From Fistularia commersonii (taxonomy: Eukaryota; Chordata; Actinopteri; Syngnathiformes; Fistulariidae), in NCBI GenBank assembly GCA_037954325.1, contig JBBMNZ010000030.1, positions 4,301,001 to 4,365,000 on the forward strand: a stretch of DNA of 64,000 nucleotides, given 5' to 3'. Under the pieces are notes generated by a model. That model did no database searches. It was given only the letters and a program-made list of their open reading frames with translations, and was not told the origin of the DNA. How positions within the stretch are numbered: position 1 is the stretch's first letter; the number at the start of each line of letters is the position of its first letter. A program made the position numbers and the translations under genes. Positions 1 to 10,808 of the stretch are shown piece after piece.

Positions 1-500
1 CGCCCCCTACCGTGAGGCACAGTCACTGCGTGCCTCACTTAGTGTGTCTTCGCTGCTGCTTTGCGATCGCTCAGCACGAGAAACGCGTTACAGTTGTTGA
101 CGAAAAAAATTAGACACATCAGCTAAAGTATGGACATTTAGTTCATATATTAGTGCTTTAAGTCTTTGAAAATTTTAATGGTGACATCCACAGAGACAGC
201 GATATGGTCACAGACGCAAAGCATGGCAGCACAGTTAGCAGAATCATTGCGCAATCCATAGTGGGCTCTGCTGGTTGCCGTGTCAACGCACATCTCTTCT
301 TCATATTCACACGCTAATTGTGATTTTTTTTTTTTCCTCAGCGATTTCGAAAAAACTAAAAATGGTGAAGCTAGGTGGAAAATAACTTTATGGTGCAAAT
401 CACTTAATAAATATAGCCATTTAATTTACTTTTACATTTTACATTTTTTTCTTTTCATGATGGCCCGGCCTCACCTGCCTCTACCGAGTGCACGTCACTC
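1..500 (-). mobile_element. Non-autonomous DNA transposon, family A, truncated by the window edge
   Basis: The reverse complement of this stretch aligns by eye with the copy at 60625-61207. Shared blocks are the GATCGCTCAGCACGAGAAAC segment near base 70, the 'GCAAATCACTTAATAAATA' segment near 395, and the terminus GCACGTCACT at 490-499. The opposite copy begins CAGTGACGTGC, so the terminal inverted repeat is about 11 bp. The inner end lies beyond the window start. No transposase is visible. Reading frames across it are short and share nothing with known proteins. I recognise the CAGTGACGTGC end as a common teleost repeat, but cannot assign the superfamily (hAT and PIF/Harbinger are both possible). 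Confidence 0.75.
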
Positions 501-1057
501 TTCAGACTGTTGTGTTCAGCTAATCGGCAGACTGCACGCCATCCATGAGCCCCTTCGGACGGATTTGCTTGTTATACGATTCATATAAAATCATTGTTTA
601 ATTCCTTAATCATACTCTGTTTGAGTATAATGAATGGGATTAAACTGATGTTTCTGTTGTATTGCTATCACAGGCCGCAGCAATACTTTATATATTTATA
701 TTTATACATTTTTACTGATTGATTATTTTATTGATTATTGATTTTAGGATTTTAACAATCTTAACTCTAACCATCTAAAAGGGAACACTCGAAACCCCAT
801 ACCTTGCCACTCTAAATGACCTCATCCCCAGAGAAAACCACTTTTTTTGTTTATTTAATATATATATAATTGATATATATGTATGACATCCAAAGAGACA
901 GCAATATATATGTACATATACATCTATAGATATGTATATGTATATATATGCATATCCATCCATCAGGCTTGAAATTTAGCATTAAGCCTGAATTTTTCAG
1001 TATTTTGTTTTTAATTTTCATTTAAATTAATTCATTAATCAGGCAATTCATTTATTT
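501..1057. other. Intronic, no gene; AT-rich
   Basis: Nothing coding is recognised. There is an A/T-rich stretch near 690-760 and an alternating (TA/ATGTATAT) low-complexity stretch at about 858-960. The small open frames here are chance frames through simple sequence. Confidence 0.6.
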
Positions 1058-1245
1058 ATTCATTTATCCATTATCCACGTTGCTAATTCTTCAATGAGGG
1101 GATTTCAGCCGATCCCAGCTTTCACCGGGCGAGAGGTGAGGTTCAACCTGCACCGGTCGCCTTTCAATCACATAGAGACAAGCATCCATTCACTCATTCA
1201 TTCACTTGTCATGTAGAGACATAAAACCCTCATATTCACCCTCTC
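1058..1245 (-). mobile_element. LINE L2-type 3' tail, with short minisatellite-like 3' UTR
   Basis: Read on the minus strand, this gives the standard teleost L2 3' end. The order is a GTGAATG-like repeat region (1165-1245), then 'GACCGGTGCAGGTTGAACC', 'CTCTCGCCCGG', 'AGCTGGGATCGGC', and an ATTCATT-type tail at 1058-1075. The same order is clear on the plus strand at 14830-14960. No coding part of the LINE is present, so this is a 5'-truncated dead copy. Confidence 0.75.
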
Positions 1246-1702
1246 TTTTATTGTAGCTGGAATAAACCAAGAGCAGCGTCTTCACGGAGCGGTAAAATGG
1301 CCGGTTAGAGTTTGACAGTTAAACAGGGGGGAACCGCAGTTTGCATGAAAACATTACACCCACTGCATGAGCTAAATGACAATCGGAGGAGATCAGGCCG
1401 ACGCTGAGCGGAGTGAAGGTGGAAACGCTGCAATCGGTGCGCCGCGTTGTTGTGACCAAACGTAGTCCCTCTACTCGGACCGGCGTGCGCATTTGTAGCT
1501 TCTCGTTTCTTACATCCGGTCCAGCTGAGTCACACTCTCACCTCAGCGTCATCGCCGCGGCGCCGATAAAGGCCGCATGGTTGTCCGTCGACGTTCCTGC
1601 AGAGAATTTTGAATGAAATGCAAATGAGTGTGTCGGATCGGCGGCTTCGCTCTCATGCAAAGGTGGATGATTTACAGCCATGCTGGATTCGGCGAAGACA
1701 AG
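1246..1702. other. Intronic, no gene recognised
   Basis: Mixed-composition sequence, more GC- and CpG-rich at 1400-1600. A 67-codon open frame at 1413-1616 has no recognisable domain and no splice-site or Kozak support. I see no repeat family here. Confidence 0.5.
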
Positions 1703-1914
1703 GGGTCAGAGCCATCAAACGGCGAGTCATCTTGAGATTCTGTTTTCTTTATCTTCTGCAGCATGCATACACACACACACACACTCACACACACACACAT
1801 CACCTTTTAGCAATTCTTTGTCTTTATCACCTTCACTGCTAGCACAGACAAACACTTAGGGTTTGTTGGTTTTTATCCCCGCTTTTTGCTCTGTACCGCA
1901 CACACACACACACG

Positions 1915-1946
<32 letters not shown>

Positions 1947-2203
1947 AACGGATACAAAGGAAAGGCATGCATGTGCAGGTTTCAATTTCATCATTTTTTT
2001 TTTTTTTTTTCGGCACCAGCACAGGGTCAGATCCATCAAACGGCGAATCATCTTGAGAGTTTTTGTTTTTTTTAATCTTCTGCAACATGCACACACACAC
2101 ACATCACCTTTTTAGCAATTCTATGTCTTTATCACCTCCACCGCTAACGCAAACAAACACCTAGGGTTTGTTGGTTTTTATCCCCGCTTTTTCCTCTGTA
2201 CCG

Positions 2204-2237
<34 letters not shown>

Positions 2238-2610
2238 CACGCACACACACACGGATACAAAGGTAAGGCATGCGTGTGTAGGTTTCAATTTCAACGTCAA
2301 CCTTTTTTTTTTGCTCTAACATGGGGTCAAATCCGTCAAACGGCGAATCATCATGAGATTTTTTGTTTTTTTATCTTCTGCAGCATACACACACACACAC
2401 ACACACACATCACCTTTTAGCAATTCTTTGTCTTTATCACAGACAAACACTTATGGTTTGTTGGTTTTTATCCCTGCTTTTAGCTCCGTACTGCACTCAC
2501 ATCGACACACACACACACATACACACACACACTGATACAAAGGAAAGGCATACATGTGTAGGTTTCAATGTCAACCTTTTTTTTTTTTTTTTTTTTTTTT
2601 TGAGGATTCA
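1703..2610. repeat. Tandem array, three ~300-bp units each with two internal CA runs
   Basis: Three units begin with a GGGTCA(G/A)A-CC-TCAAACGGCGA motif at 1703, 2024 and 2324, giving periods of 321 and 300 bp. Each unit has the same order: the start motif, 'TATCTTCTGCA', a CA run, 'CACCTTTTTAGCAATTCT', 'GGTTTGTTGGTTTTTATCCC', a second CA run, 'GATACAAAGG-AAGGCAT', and a poly-T run. The CA and T runs differ in length between units while the intervening DNA is strongly conserved. His/Thr- and Cys/Val-rich open frames over this region are translations of CA/GT repeats. Confidence 0.85.
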
Positions 2611-3420
2611 CATCAACAAGTGTAATCGCCGGCGTATCGAGACCTCGTGTTTGGTCTGCGCATCGGTGAGCGTTCACACGCTTAAATTTTCAAAGAGCAG
2701 ATTAACCTGTGGGTGCAGCTCGCTCGTGTCACCGCTCTGGAAGAAAAAAAAAAAAAAATCAGCTTCTCATCCTCCCACACTCCCGTCGCTATCTATAAAT
2801 CTATATCCCTGCATCCCATCTGGGCGCCTCGCGTCTCTTCCTGTCTATCTGGCTGCCTCCCTCCTCGGCCTCGCTTCATCTCACGCTCCCGCTCTCACTT
2901 TCTCTCTTTAATACCATTATTGGAACCATCAGCCGGAGTGGTGGCATTTACTGGCCCTGATGCTCCCAGACACTGACATGCAACCACACACACACACACA
3001 CACGGGCACTCGCGTGCTCGTGCCGCGGTGTCTATCTGGGCAGACGGCCCGCTGCATGCTAAGCTAATGAGATTGGCGAGGAGCCACGTTCCCCATATCA
3101 GCAGCGGCCCTCCTTCCATTCTCTCTCAAATGCACACACGGGAGATTTATGTTGCGAGACACACCTGGAGACACGGGTGATCACACATGAAGAAAAAAAT
3201 AATAATGTCGCCACGAGCAGGAAGTTGTCTGCAATTAAAAAAACAAAGGAGTTTGAGGAGATGGGTTGATGGATGAAAATGAAGGGAGGCATAATGAGCT
3301 GGTGTGTGCGGAAAATAATTAATTGGATATATTTTTCCTGTTTTCTTGCAATGATTTGGCCTCTTGCAGGAACCGTGCATTAACAACGATTAGTTAATTA
3401 GGAAAAATATATATATTATC
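2611..3420. other. Intronic, no gene
   Basis: Includes a poly-A run at 2743-2758, a CA run at about 2985-3003 and mixed-composition sequence around 2900-3170. The block from 2900 to 3130 is neither simple nor an obvious repeat, but nothing in it is recognisable. Confidence 0.5.
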
Positions 3421-3455
3421 ACAGGGTGGCGCAGCGGTTAGCGCTTGCAGGACCC
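3421..3455 (+). repeat. Short tRNA-derived SINE-like fragment (A-box end)
   Basis: The sequence 'GGTGGCGCAGCGGTTAGCGC' resembles the tRNA-like head of a very common fish SINE. The B box and tail do not follow, so it is a fragment and not a tRNA gene. Confidence 0.5.
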
Positions 3456-4403
3456 TAAATGATGTCTACATATGACATGAATGCCGCTGGCTGCAGCCTT
3501 ATGTAAGAATGGCTGACTGAATATTTTTCACTTCATGTAATATCACGCCTCATAATGACATTTTTTTTTTTTCCAACACAGGTATAATACTTTAAATTCA
3601 ACACCCAGTATTCACGCATGTCTCATCTAAGAGCCGGAACCAACCAAACCATAATTTATATGTGTTACGGACACAGACTGTCTTTGGACTGTGAGCCTGC
3701 ATGTTTATTGTGAGGTTATATTGAGAAGAAGTCATTTCACATGGAAATATAACGTGAGTTTGTCCGACATTTGTCGATTGAAAGAATATGGTATGTTCCA
3801 CCAAATTGACAAGATAGGGGAGGACAAATAACCCTAAACGTTAGTTTTTATTGACAAGAAAGCAATAAATATTTTTAAAAGCAATATTTTTTTTTTGAAA
3901 AAAAATAAAAAAATAATAATAATAATGCTTGTCCATATGCTATTCTTCTCTTGTGCTTCGCTCTGTTGGCAAACTTATTTTGCAAACGTGTGCACACTAA
4001 TGTGTGCACATGTTTGTGATGCCCGTCTGCTATTTTTCCCATCATCCATCATTCATTTAATGAAATCAACGCTTCACGGGGGATCTTGGTATAAGAGAAA
4101 AAAAAACAAAAAACATTGTTGTGTGTTGAATGTAGCGAAAATGTCCCTACATTTAAAATATAAATGTAAAATATGGAACATAACCTCATATTAAATGTCC
4201 TGTGTAAGCTTCTTGAGGAAATACTCAGCTTCCTTATACATCTTCTTTTTTTCAATTGATTAAAAAGGGAGCATTTACTAGATGTAAATGCTGGAATTAC
4301 GTCAAAGCAATGTGAGCGTTTCCATGGAAACTGTCCAACGCCTGTGATTGACCCTATATTTCTGCCATTTTCATCATATATGTATCAATTTATCATTATT
4401 ATT
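3456..4403. other. Intronic, no gene
   Basis: AT-rich sequence with short A/T runs (for example 3892-3925). No repeat family or coding signal is recognised. Confidence 0.5.
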
Positions 4404-4450
4404 ATCTATCCATCCTTCTTCTGCTGCATATCCTGCACTCAGGGTCATGA
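4404..4450 (-). mobile_element. L2-type 3' terminal fragment
   Basis: Reverse-strand match to the last ~45 bases of the L2 tail at 14915-14945. The shared core is 'CCTGCACTC-GGGTC', followed by a TCCATCC-type end. Only the very 3' end is present. Confidence 0.6.
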
Positions 4451-7400
4451 CAATTATTATCATTATCATTATGAAATAATAATGACAGGATTACAAGAAT
4501 GACAGGAATTATTATCATCATTAAATAAGTAATAATAATGATGAAACTTTCATCTTCTGGACCCCTTCTTTATCCTCTTTTCATCACATTCCCCCTCTTT
4601 TTTTTTCTTTGGGACCATCACTCCATCACACTTGTCCAAATGCTCCTTTGCTATGATCATCTTCTTTTTTTTTATTTTCCTTTTCTTCCACTCTTTAATA
4701 TTACTTTTCCGACTCTTCTGGCAGCTCTGTAATTTTATTCTCCCTCTCGCTTGCGTCAGCCAAGCCCTCGCCCTGTTACCACGGTTACCAGGCAGGTGGG
4801 AGGGTAGATGGGCCGAGGGAGGGGCAAATAAGAGACCAAAAAAAAAAAAAAAAAAGAAGCAACAAGGAAGTAAAGGAAGACTTTAATGAGATGGAAACTA
4901 AAATATGTGGGGGTGAAAGCGAGAGAGATGGATGGAAGGGTTGGAATAATGAGACGGCGTGGGCCTGTTCTTTTTATTCGAATAAAACAAAATGCGGCGG
5001 TTAAAGTGATAAATTCATTTTTGTTGTGTCATAAAAGATATTCTAGTTGAAGAAATACTCTCAAACTTTGGCTCCGAACACACTTTCCTTTTCGGCCGTC
5101 AAATCGGAAAGGCCGTGTTGTCGCCGGAGCACACCGCCGCCTCGCGGAGGGATACGTTGACATTGTTGGCGGTGGCGTTTGTGATTTCTCGAACAGGATA
5201 TTTTCATCCTAATAGGCAATAAATGGACCTCTAAGACATTAATAAGGCCGTTAACCGGCGCTGTAAGTGGCAGCGTCCCCTTGGTTTCTGTCAGCGTCCT
5301 CCTTAATTGGTTCTGATTCTGTCCTCCTTGCTCGGCGCTGCTCCTCCCCCTCCGAGGATGCGCGCTAACCCGGGCATCTGCTGACGGAAATGAATAAAAA
5401 TGTCCCGTGAAATAGTCATTTAATTCGCCGTAATTTATTTTTTTCACTTGTTTGGGGGGGGGGGGCGACAGTCACCCCTGTCATTCATGCCTCTTTACAG
5501 GACGACTCATGTTTACAAAAAAACAAAAATCCATGTTTGTTTTAGTTTTTCCACTTAAGGGCTTTTTAAAATTTGGCTAAATTTATATATGTCCTGTATT
5601 TATTTATTTATTTGTTTATTTTTATTTTTTTGTCCTTTATTCATTATTTATTTAATCATATGTTTTGTCGTTTATATATTTACCTACGTTTTTTTAATTT
5701 AATTATTTTTTTTTTGTATTTTTAGTTTTTTAATCTCATTTCATTTTTTATTTTTTTTTTACTTTTTTATTTTTTTTCGGCCTTCAATATGTCCTTAAAA
5801 GGATGCGGTCCTGCAGAGGAGACGAACACTAGATCCAAATCTCAACCGCATCATATGTCAGTTCAGGCATCTATAGCTAATTGTTAATTGTTTTTAATAA
5901 TTCAACACAATTCCGCAAATCCAATCATCACAATCTTCATTTTATTCTTATTTATCATACCTGAGCATAGCAACAATGTCCACCTCATAATACATTACAA
6001 TATTTACACTCTTTATACATTCAGGGTATTATTTTGAAATCATCAACAGGGATAATTGGTTTAATTTGCATTCATCGTTTTGACTCTATTTCAAATTGCG
6101 CGACGCAGTCCGATCTGTCGATCAAGACGACGTCATCCAAATCCAGTGCAGAAATGTCTGCTCACCTTCGGTCCGATTCGAGCCGATCGTCTTTGTCTAC
6201 CGGTGCTCGTTCCGTCCCGGGTCGTCGCGGGGTCGGGAAATAAATCAGGCATCCTGTCATTTGAGGAGGAAGGTGTTGGACAGCACAGGTGCGCTGTTTT
6301 TTCTCCGGCAGCTCCATAAATCTCACGGAATCGATGTTCGAATCAATCTGAAGTGGCGCGTTCAAAAATGATCAAAAGACAGAGGAGTCTGTAAAACCCG
6401 GCGATTTGATATTGATTTGAATGAAATACACACATTTTTTTCTTTTTTTTTTGAAGATTGCATTCATAACTTTAACACTCTGCTTTTTACACACATACAC
6501 ACACACGTCGAAGTCGTATAAAAGAGTTCCATCACCAGACTTTATTCAAGCGCTCCAAGAAAAGAATCGCACTTTGTAAAAAAGAGATTTTCGTTACCGA
6601 TGATATTTTCGGTATTATATTTCGGGAGCTTTTTGAAATCCCAGGTGTTTTCCGATGCCACATGGTTTCTGCTTCAAACTACCAGCTTCTTCCGTGCCTC
6701 TGGAAAGCCTCTGGTAGGGGGGAGGGCGCTGATTTAAAGAGGATAAACATAGCTTTCAGGTATATCTATATCTAGATCGGATGTCTGAACCGTTTCACGT
6801 TGTTTTTTTTTTTTTCGTACCTGAAGAGACGCCACGGGGTCGGAGGTAAAAACATAATTCCGCGGTCGGGATCGATCACGTCCAAGACTCCCGTGGAATC
6901 GTTAATGAGCCTCCCAAGGCGGAGGCTACCGAGTTGACCGGCTTTTTTGATCCGGGGCCGGCTTGTTCATCTTGGTCCCGGCTCTCCCGCTCATTAACCG
7001 TCCCGCTTTCATAATTCATCGGTTTGACATTGATGTCCTCTGGGTTTTTTCGATTTTATGAATGAATCATTGCCTGGCAACGATCAATTTTAAGTCTAGA
7101 CCGATGGCGATCGATCGCAGCGGCGATGAGCGTCTTTACACGTGTGCGGCGTGTACTCGGGGTAATCGATGCCTGCCGATGGAGTTAAAGTGGCTTTCCA
7201 ATTAAATCTGCGGCTTCTGTTCGGATGACGTGTACTGTAACTCGCAACCTTCAGATATATGAAGAGAAAAGTTTCATTTAGGTATAAAATATTGTTCCGC
7301 TAACAAAAGACACATTCAAGTGTATCTTTGTACGCTGCTTGAAAAAATAACCTCATGGAAGCTCTGATTTAACCAGAAGTTCATCTCCGTTAGGGAAATT

Positions 7401-7862
7401 AACGGTTGTTAACTAGGAATTACAACCTGTTTTATGAATCGCAAACTCCATAGCAGAAATTCTTACCGATATTAGCAAACAACAGAGAGCACGGCATATT
7501 TTTTTTTGTTATATTTTTGTCACATTTAGACAATAATTAAGGGGCAGCTTGGTGCTGAACTGAGCATTCCTGGTTCAATTCAATAATATTATTATCATTA
7601 TCATAACGATAATAAAATAATGATAATACAATACTATATATATATATTATACACTGCAAAAAAAATTATAAGAGTAGTGATGAATAAATAATAAATAAAT
7701 GAAATAAATGAACAAGAAACAAATAATAATAATAATTACAATAATAAATAATAATGCAAACCGCTCATGGTTCATCCATGATGAGTTAAATGCGAATATC
7801 CTGCAAGAGATATAATATCTATCTATCTATATATATCTATCTATATATATATATATATATAT
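4451..7862. other. Intronic, no gene; simple sequence and one SINE scrap
   Basis: Contains imperfect ATT/ATC triplets at 4450-4540, poly-A at 4840-4856, a G run at 5453-5465, T-rich sequence at 5590-5780, and TA/TATC runs at 7815-7866. A fragment at about 7757-7800 (CTCATGGTTCATCCATGATG) matches the SINE at 55320-55350. The 128-codon minus frame at 5061-5447 has no recognisable domain. The interval 6090-7240 is relatively CpG-rich and non-repetitive, but I recognise nothing in it. Confidence 0.5.
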
Positions 7863-8250
7863 ATATACATACACATGGCTCAAATAAATAATAAAATAAT
7901 AAAACAAAATAGGGAACACTAAAATAACACATCCTAGATCTGAATTTATGAAATATTTTTATGATATATTTACAAAGCATCATGTTCTGACAAGAAAATC
8001 ACACAAAAATTATAGATGAAAATCAAATTTATGCACCCAAGGAGGACTGGATTAGGAGTCTCACTCCAAATTAAAGTGAAAAAACACACTCCAGGTTGAT
8101 CCAACTTGTATGTAATGTCCTTAAAACAAGTCAAAATGAATCAGCGTTGCTTCCTAAGTGGACAGTTTGATTTCACAGAAGTGTGATTGACTTGGAGTCA
8201 CATCGAGTGGTTTAAGCGTTCCCTTGATTTTTTATTTTGAGCAGTATATT
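7863..8250 (+). mobile_element. MITE family B, copy 1
   Basis: Shares the ordered blocks GGGAACACTAAAATAACACATCC, TAGATCTGAAT, GGAGG-CTGGATT-GGAG, AAAAACACACTCCAGG, GATCCAACTTG and ATGTAATGTCCTTAAAACAA with the copies at 11984 and 32015. The ends resemble each other inverted: GGCTCAAATAAAT at the left and TTTATTTTGAGCAGTAT at the right. No coding sequence is present. It is a non-autonomous DNA transposon of a family common in teleosts. Confidence 0.8.
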
Positions 8251-9196
8251 TATTTATTCGTAACGCAGCCAGAGAACAGAGACCGGAGTAACGTTTCTGA
8301 CCGTTTGTACTTGGGCTGTGATTTACCATGTTTGGTTTACCCGCTTTTGTCCGTCTTGAAAAGTTGAACTGTCACAACTGTGCTTCTTTTCCAATCTGGC
8401 AATCCTGACAGGGTGATTTTCACGGATTTTTGGAAACCTCGGTGGTTCTTTTTTTTTTTTTATGGCCTGCGGAGATCGTTGCCAGGTTTGAGGAGGAGAT
8501 CCAGATTGAAAGTCTGACAAAAAGAAAAAATAAATAAATAAAGGAAATAGATTATGGAGAAGCGTACTGTGGCCTAATTACGCTTTCCGGTCGCCCGAGG
8601 ATTTCCCAGAAAATTCCATAACCATAAGAGGATGATAGAAACTGTCAAACGGCATCACCGGAAAGCAGTTTTAAAGACGGTTTTACAGAAAATAAGGTTC
8701 CTGGATGAGTGACAGAAGGTGGGGAAGGGGCGTTTGCTGTTGCTTCACTCAATTCCCTTTTGTTATGATTATTATTTTCAAACCGACATCAAACACGTAG
8801 GTGGTTCAATATGATGGTCACGTTAACGGTAAATTGTAAAATACATCAACACGGCAGCTTATTCAGCCTTAGAAGAAGTGCGGGGGGGGAAATCCCTGCT
8901 TTAAGCCGGTTGTTATGATATTATCATATTATATTATCTTTTTTTTTAAATAACCTACAGTATTTCCTTTCATTTTCACTCCCCAACGCTCCCCCGTGTT
9001 TAAACTGTACACCAATCATAAAGATATAAAACTATCTCTTTTTTTCTGCACTTCAGAAAATAAATAAGTAGGGATTTAGCGTCGCCACCGACTAAGATCC
9101 CAAATTACATTTGTGACCAATTCTCAAACCAACCGGGAACAGTGACATCAGACTGTCTGATATCAGCGTGTATTAATGAATTATTTAGTACTGTGT
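8251..9196. other. Intronic, no gene
   Basis: Mixed composition with poly-T at 8450-8461 and a G run at 8882-8889. Nothing coding or repeat-derived is recognised. Confidence 0.5.
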
Positions 9197-10163
9197 TTGT
9201 TCCATTGAACAATAATATCCACCCATCCATCTCCATTCCATGTCTGGGATATATTCCCCAGGAAGTGGCCCGAGCCACCGGACTCATCAGACGCCGTCTC
9301 TATTCGGAGGAGAAGGAACTCGCCGAGCTCCTCCTGGATGACCGAATTTCTCACCCGATCTCTAAGGGAGAGTCCGGCCACCCTGTGGAGGAAACTCATT
9401 TCGGTCGTTTGTATCCACGATCTCGTTCTTTCGGTCACAACCGCCAGGTCGTGACCATAAGTGAGGGTGGGAATGTTTGTTTGTTTGTTTAGAAGTTTAT
9501 TAGGACAGAGTACAAATACATTAAGCAAAGAGGCAGAGATGTTTGTACCAGATTATAGCTCATAGCTAATTTCCATCCGTAGTCCTGGACAATACAAATA
9601 TAAAACTGTGTAAAATAGACAATATATATAAAATATACAGATAGGCAATAAAATAACTATACAATATATAAACAGGCAATAAAATATGTATTTTGCAAGT
9701 TGAAAGTGCTATTGTTGTGATATTGTTACTTTGGGTAACATTCTGGGTAACATCTGATGGCAAAATACCCGTCTGGCATTGTTAGTGTGAGCATGTTTGG
9801 TGCTCCAGAGTCCAATTTTTAACGGCCCGTGTAAAGGTGTGAAAATCAGCCATGTTCTTAAAATTGTCTGGAATCGTGGATCCACTGATAAATAGTGAGC
9901 TTCGCCTTCAGACGCTGCAGACGCTGCACCGATCCGCCTGTCCATCTCCAGCTCCATCCTTCCCTCACTCGTGAACCAGACGCCGAGATACTTGAACGCC
10001 TCCATTTGGGGCGGGACCTCTTCTCCGACCCGGAATCGGCGCTCCACCCGTTTCTGGAGATCATGGCTTGATGAAGCCAACAGAACCATGTCTGTTGGGC
10101 AAACTCCTAGCCTCCTCAAGGACCCTGCCGAGGGTACAGAGCCGATCCGCTGTTCCTGAACAA
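9197..10163 (-). pseudogene. Non-LTR retrotransposon, reverse-transcriptase C-terminal fragment, interrupted
   Basis: Two minus-strand pieces read as the end of a LINE reverse transcriptase. The upstream piece (about 10120-9875) contains FKYLGVWFTSEGR and EMDRRIGAA. The downstream piece (9471-9197) contains PTLTYGHD and RVAGLSLRDRVRNS. These are familiar from abundant fish LINE proteins, and I think of an RTE/Rex-like clade but cannot fix it. The two pieces would be continuous but for a 395-bp insertion at 9475-9869. The 5' side stops beside the Tigger element at 10166. Frame changes at the insertion make it non-functional. No endonuclease domain or full polymerase core is present. Confidence 0.8.
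9475..9869 (-). mobile_element. Retroposon nested inside the LINE fragment, with GGAAT target-site duplication
   Basis: The sequence is flanked by GGAAT at 9470-9474 and GGAAT at 9870-9874, and removing it rejoins the LINE reading frame. Read on the minus strand it ends in an (AAAC)4 tail (GTTT repeats at 9475-9490 on the plus strand), as expected for a retroposed copy. The body includes a 'TTTATTAGGACAGAG' block near the tail and several 'GGCAATAAAAT' motifs. I recognise this type of 3' UTR from fish LINEs but cannot name the family. Confidence 0.7.
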
Positions 10164-10165
10164 TA

Positions 10166-10806
10166 CAGTATACCCTTGTTTTTTGCTGGGGTTACGTTCC
10201 AAAAAGAACCCGTGATAGGCAAAATCCGTGAAGTAGAAACCTTTATTTTTTTTTACAATTATTATACAATTGATGCAGTCATTAATCCACAGAGCTAATG
10301 CAGACTCCATCCTTACCATGGTCTTGTTGCGGACAGTTGCAACATCCTTTTGGCATCCTTATTAAAACTTATTGCTGCTGTTTTCCTTGTTTTTTTCTTC
10401 CTTCTTTATGGAACGAACGGAAGATTTACTAATTCCGTAATGCCGACCTACAGCCGCATAGCTTTTGCCTTCCCTGAGCATGTCCAGAAGTTTAACTTTA
10501 TCTGCGATGGATAGCATCTTCCGCTGCCTTTTGGGCCCTGCCGCAGGTGCTTTTGTCGGTCCAGAGCGTTTTGTCAACATTACGGGTTTTAGAGAAACCT
10601 CGAAGTTGCAAGAGAATTTGCACGTACGTAATGTAAATTTAGCAAGCTGTTTTACGTATGTGTACATATTAAATTGCAACGTTATTGACGCAAAGGTAGA
10701 GAAGAAGCGGCATGACTTTTTAGCCAATCAGAATGCAGAACACAATACAAATCTGTGAAGTAGCAAAACCGTGAAAAGTAAACCGTGTTCTAGTGAGGGA
10801 TCACTG
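10166..10806 (-). mobile_element. Tigger/pogo-type DNA transposon, internally deleted, with TA target-site duplication
   Basis: The left end is TA|CAGTATACCCTTG (TA at 10164-10165). The right end, reversed, is TA|CAGTGATCCCTCAC (TA at 10807-10808). The subterminal 'CGTGAAGTAG' and 'CCGTGAAAAGTAAACCG' blocks are typical of Tigger-like repeats. At 641 bp it is far shorter than an autonomous Tigger (about 2.5 kb). It keeps only the start of the transposase gene on the minus strand. TA duplication and the terminal CAGT are signatures of the Tc1/mariner superfamily, pogo branch. Confidence 0.85.
10362..10580 (-). pseudogene. Tigger transposase N-terminal fragment (CENP-B-like helix-turn-helix)
   Basis: About 72 residues starting at the Met codon at 10580-10578. 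A basic N-terminus rich in Lys/Arg/Pro leads into MLSIADKVKLLDMLREGKSY and then AAVGRHYGISKSSVRSIKK. This is the CENP-B N-terminal / pogo psq-type helix-turn-helix that binds the transposon ends. The open frame extends upstream to 10727, but those residues look like non-coding terminal DNA. The catalytic DDE domain and second DNA-binding domain are missing, so no transposition activity is possible. It lies wholly inside the element at 10166-10806. Confidence 0.8.
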
Positions 10807-10808
10807 TA

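Noticed and set aside
280..588. 102-codon plus frame near the window start
   Set aside because: It lies mostly inside the family A transposon copy at 1-500.
3421..3455. Possible tRNA gene
   Set aside because: Only an A-box-like head is present, with no B box, anticodon arm or acceptor pairing; it is better explained as a SINE fragment.
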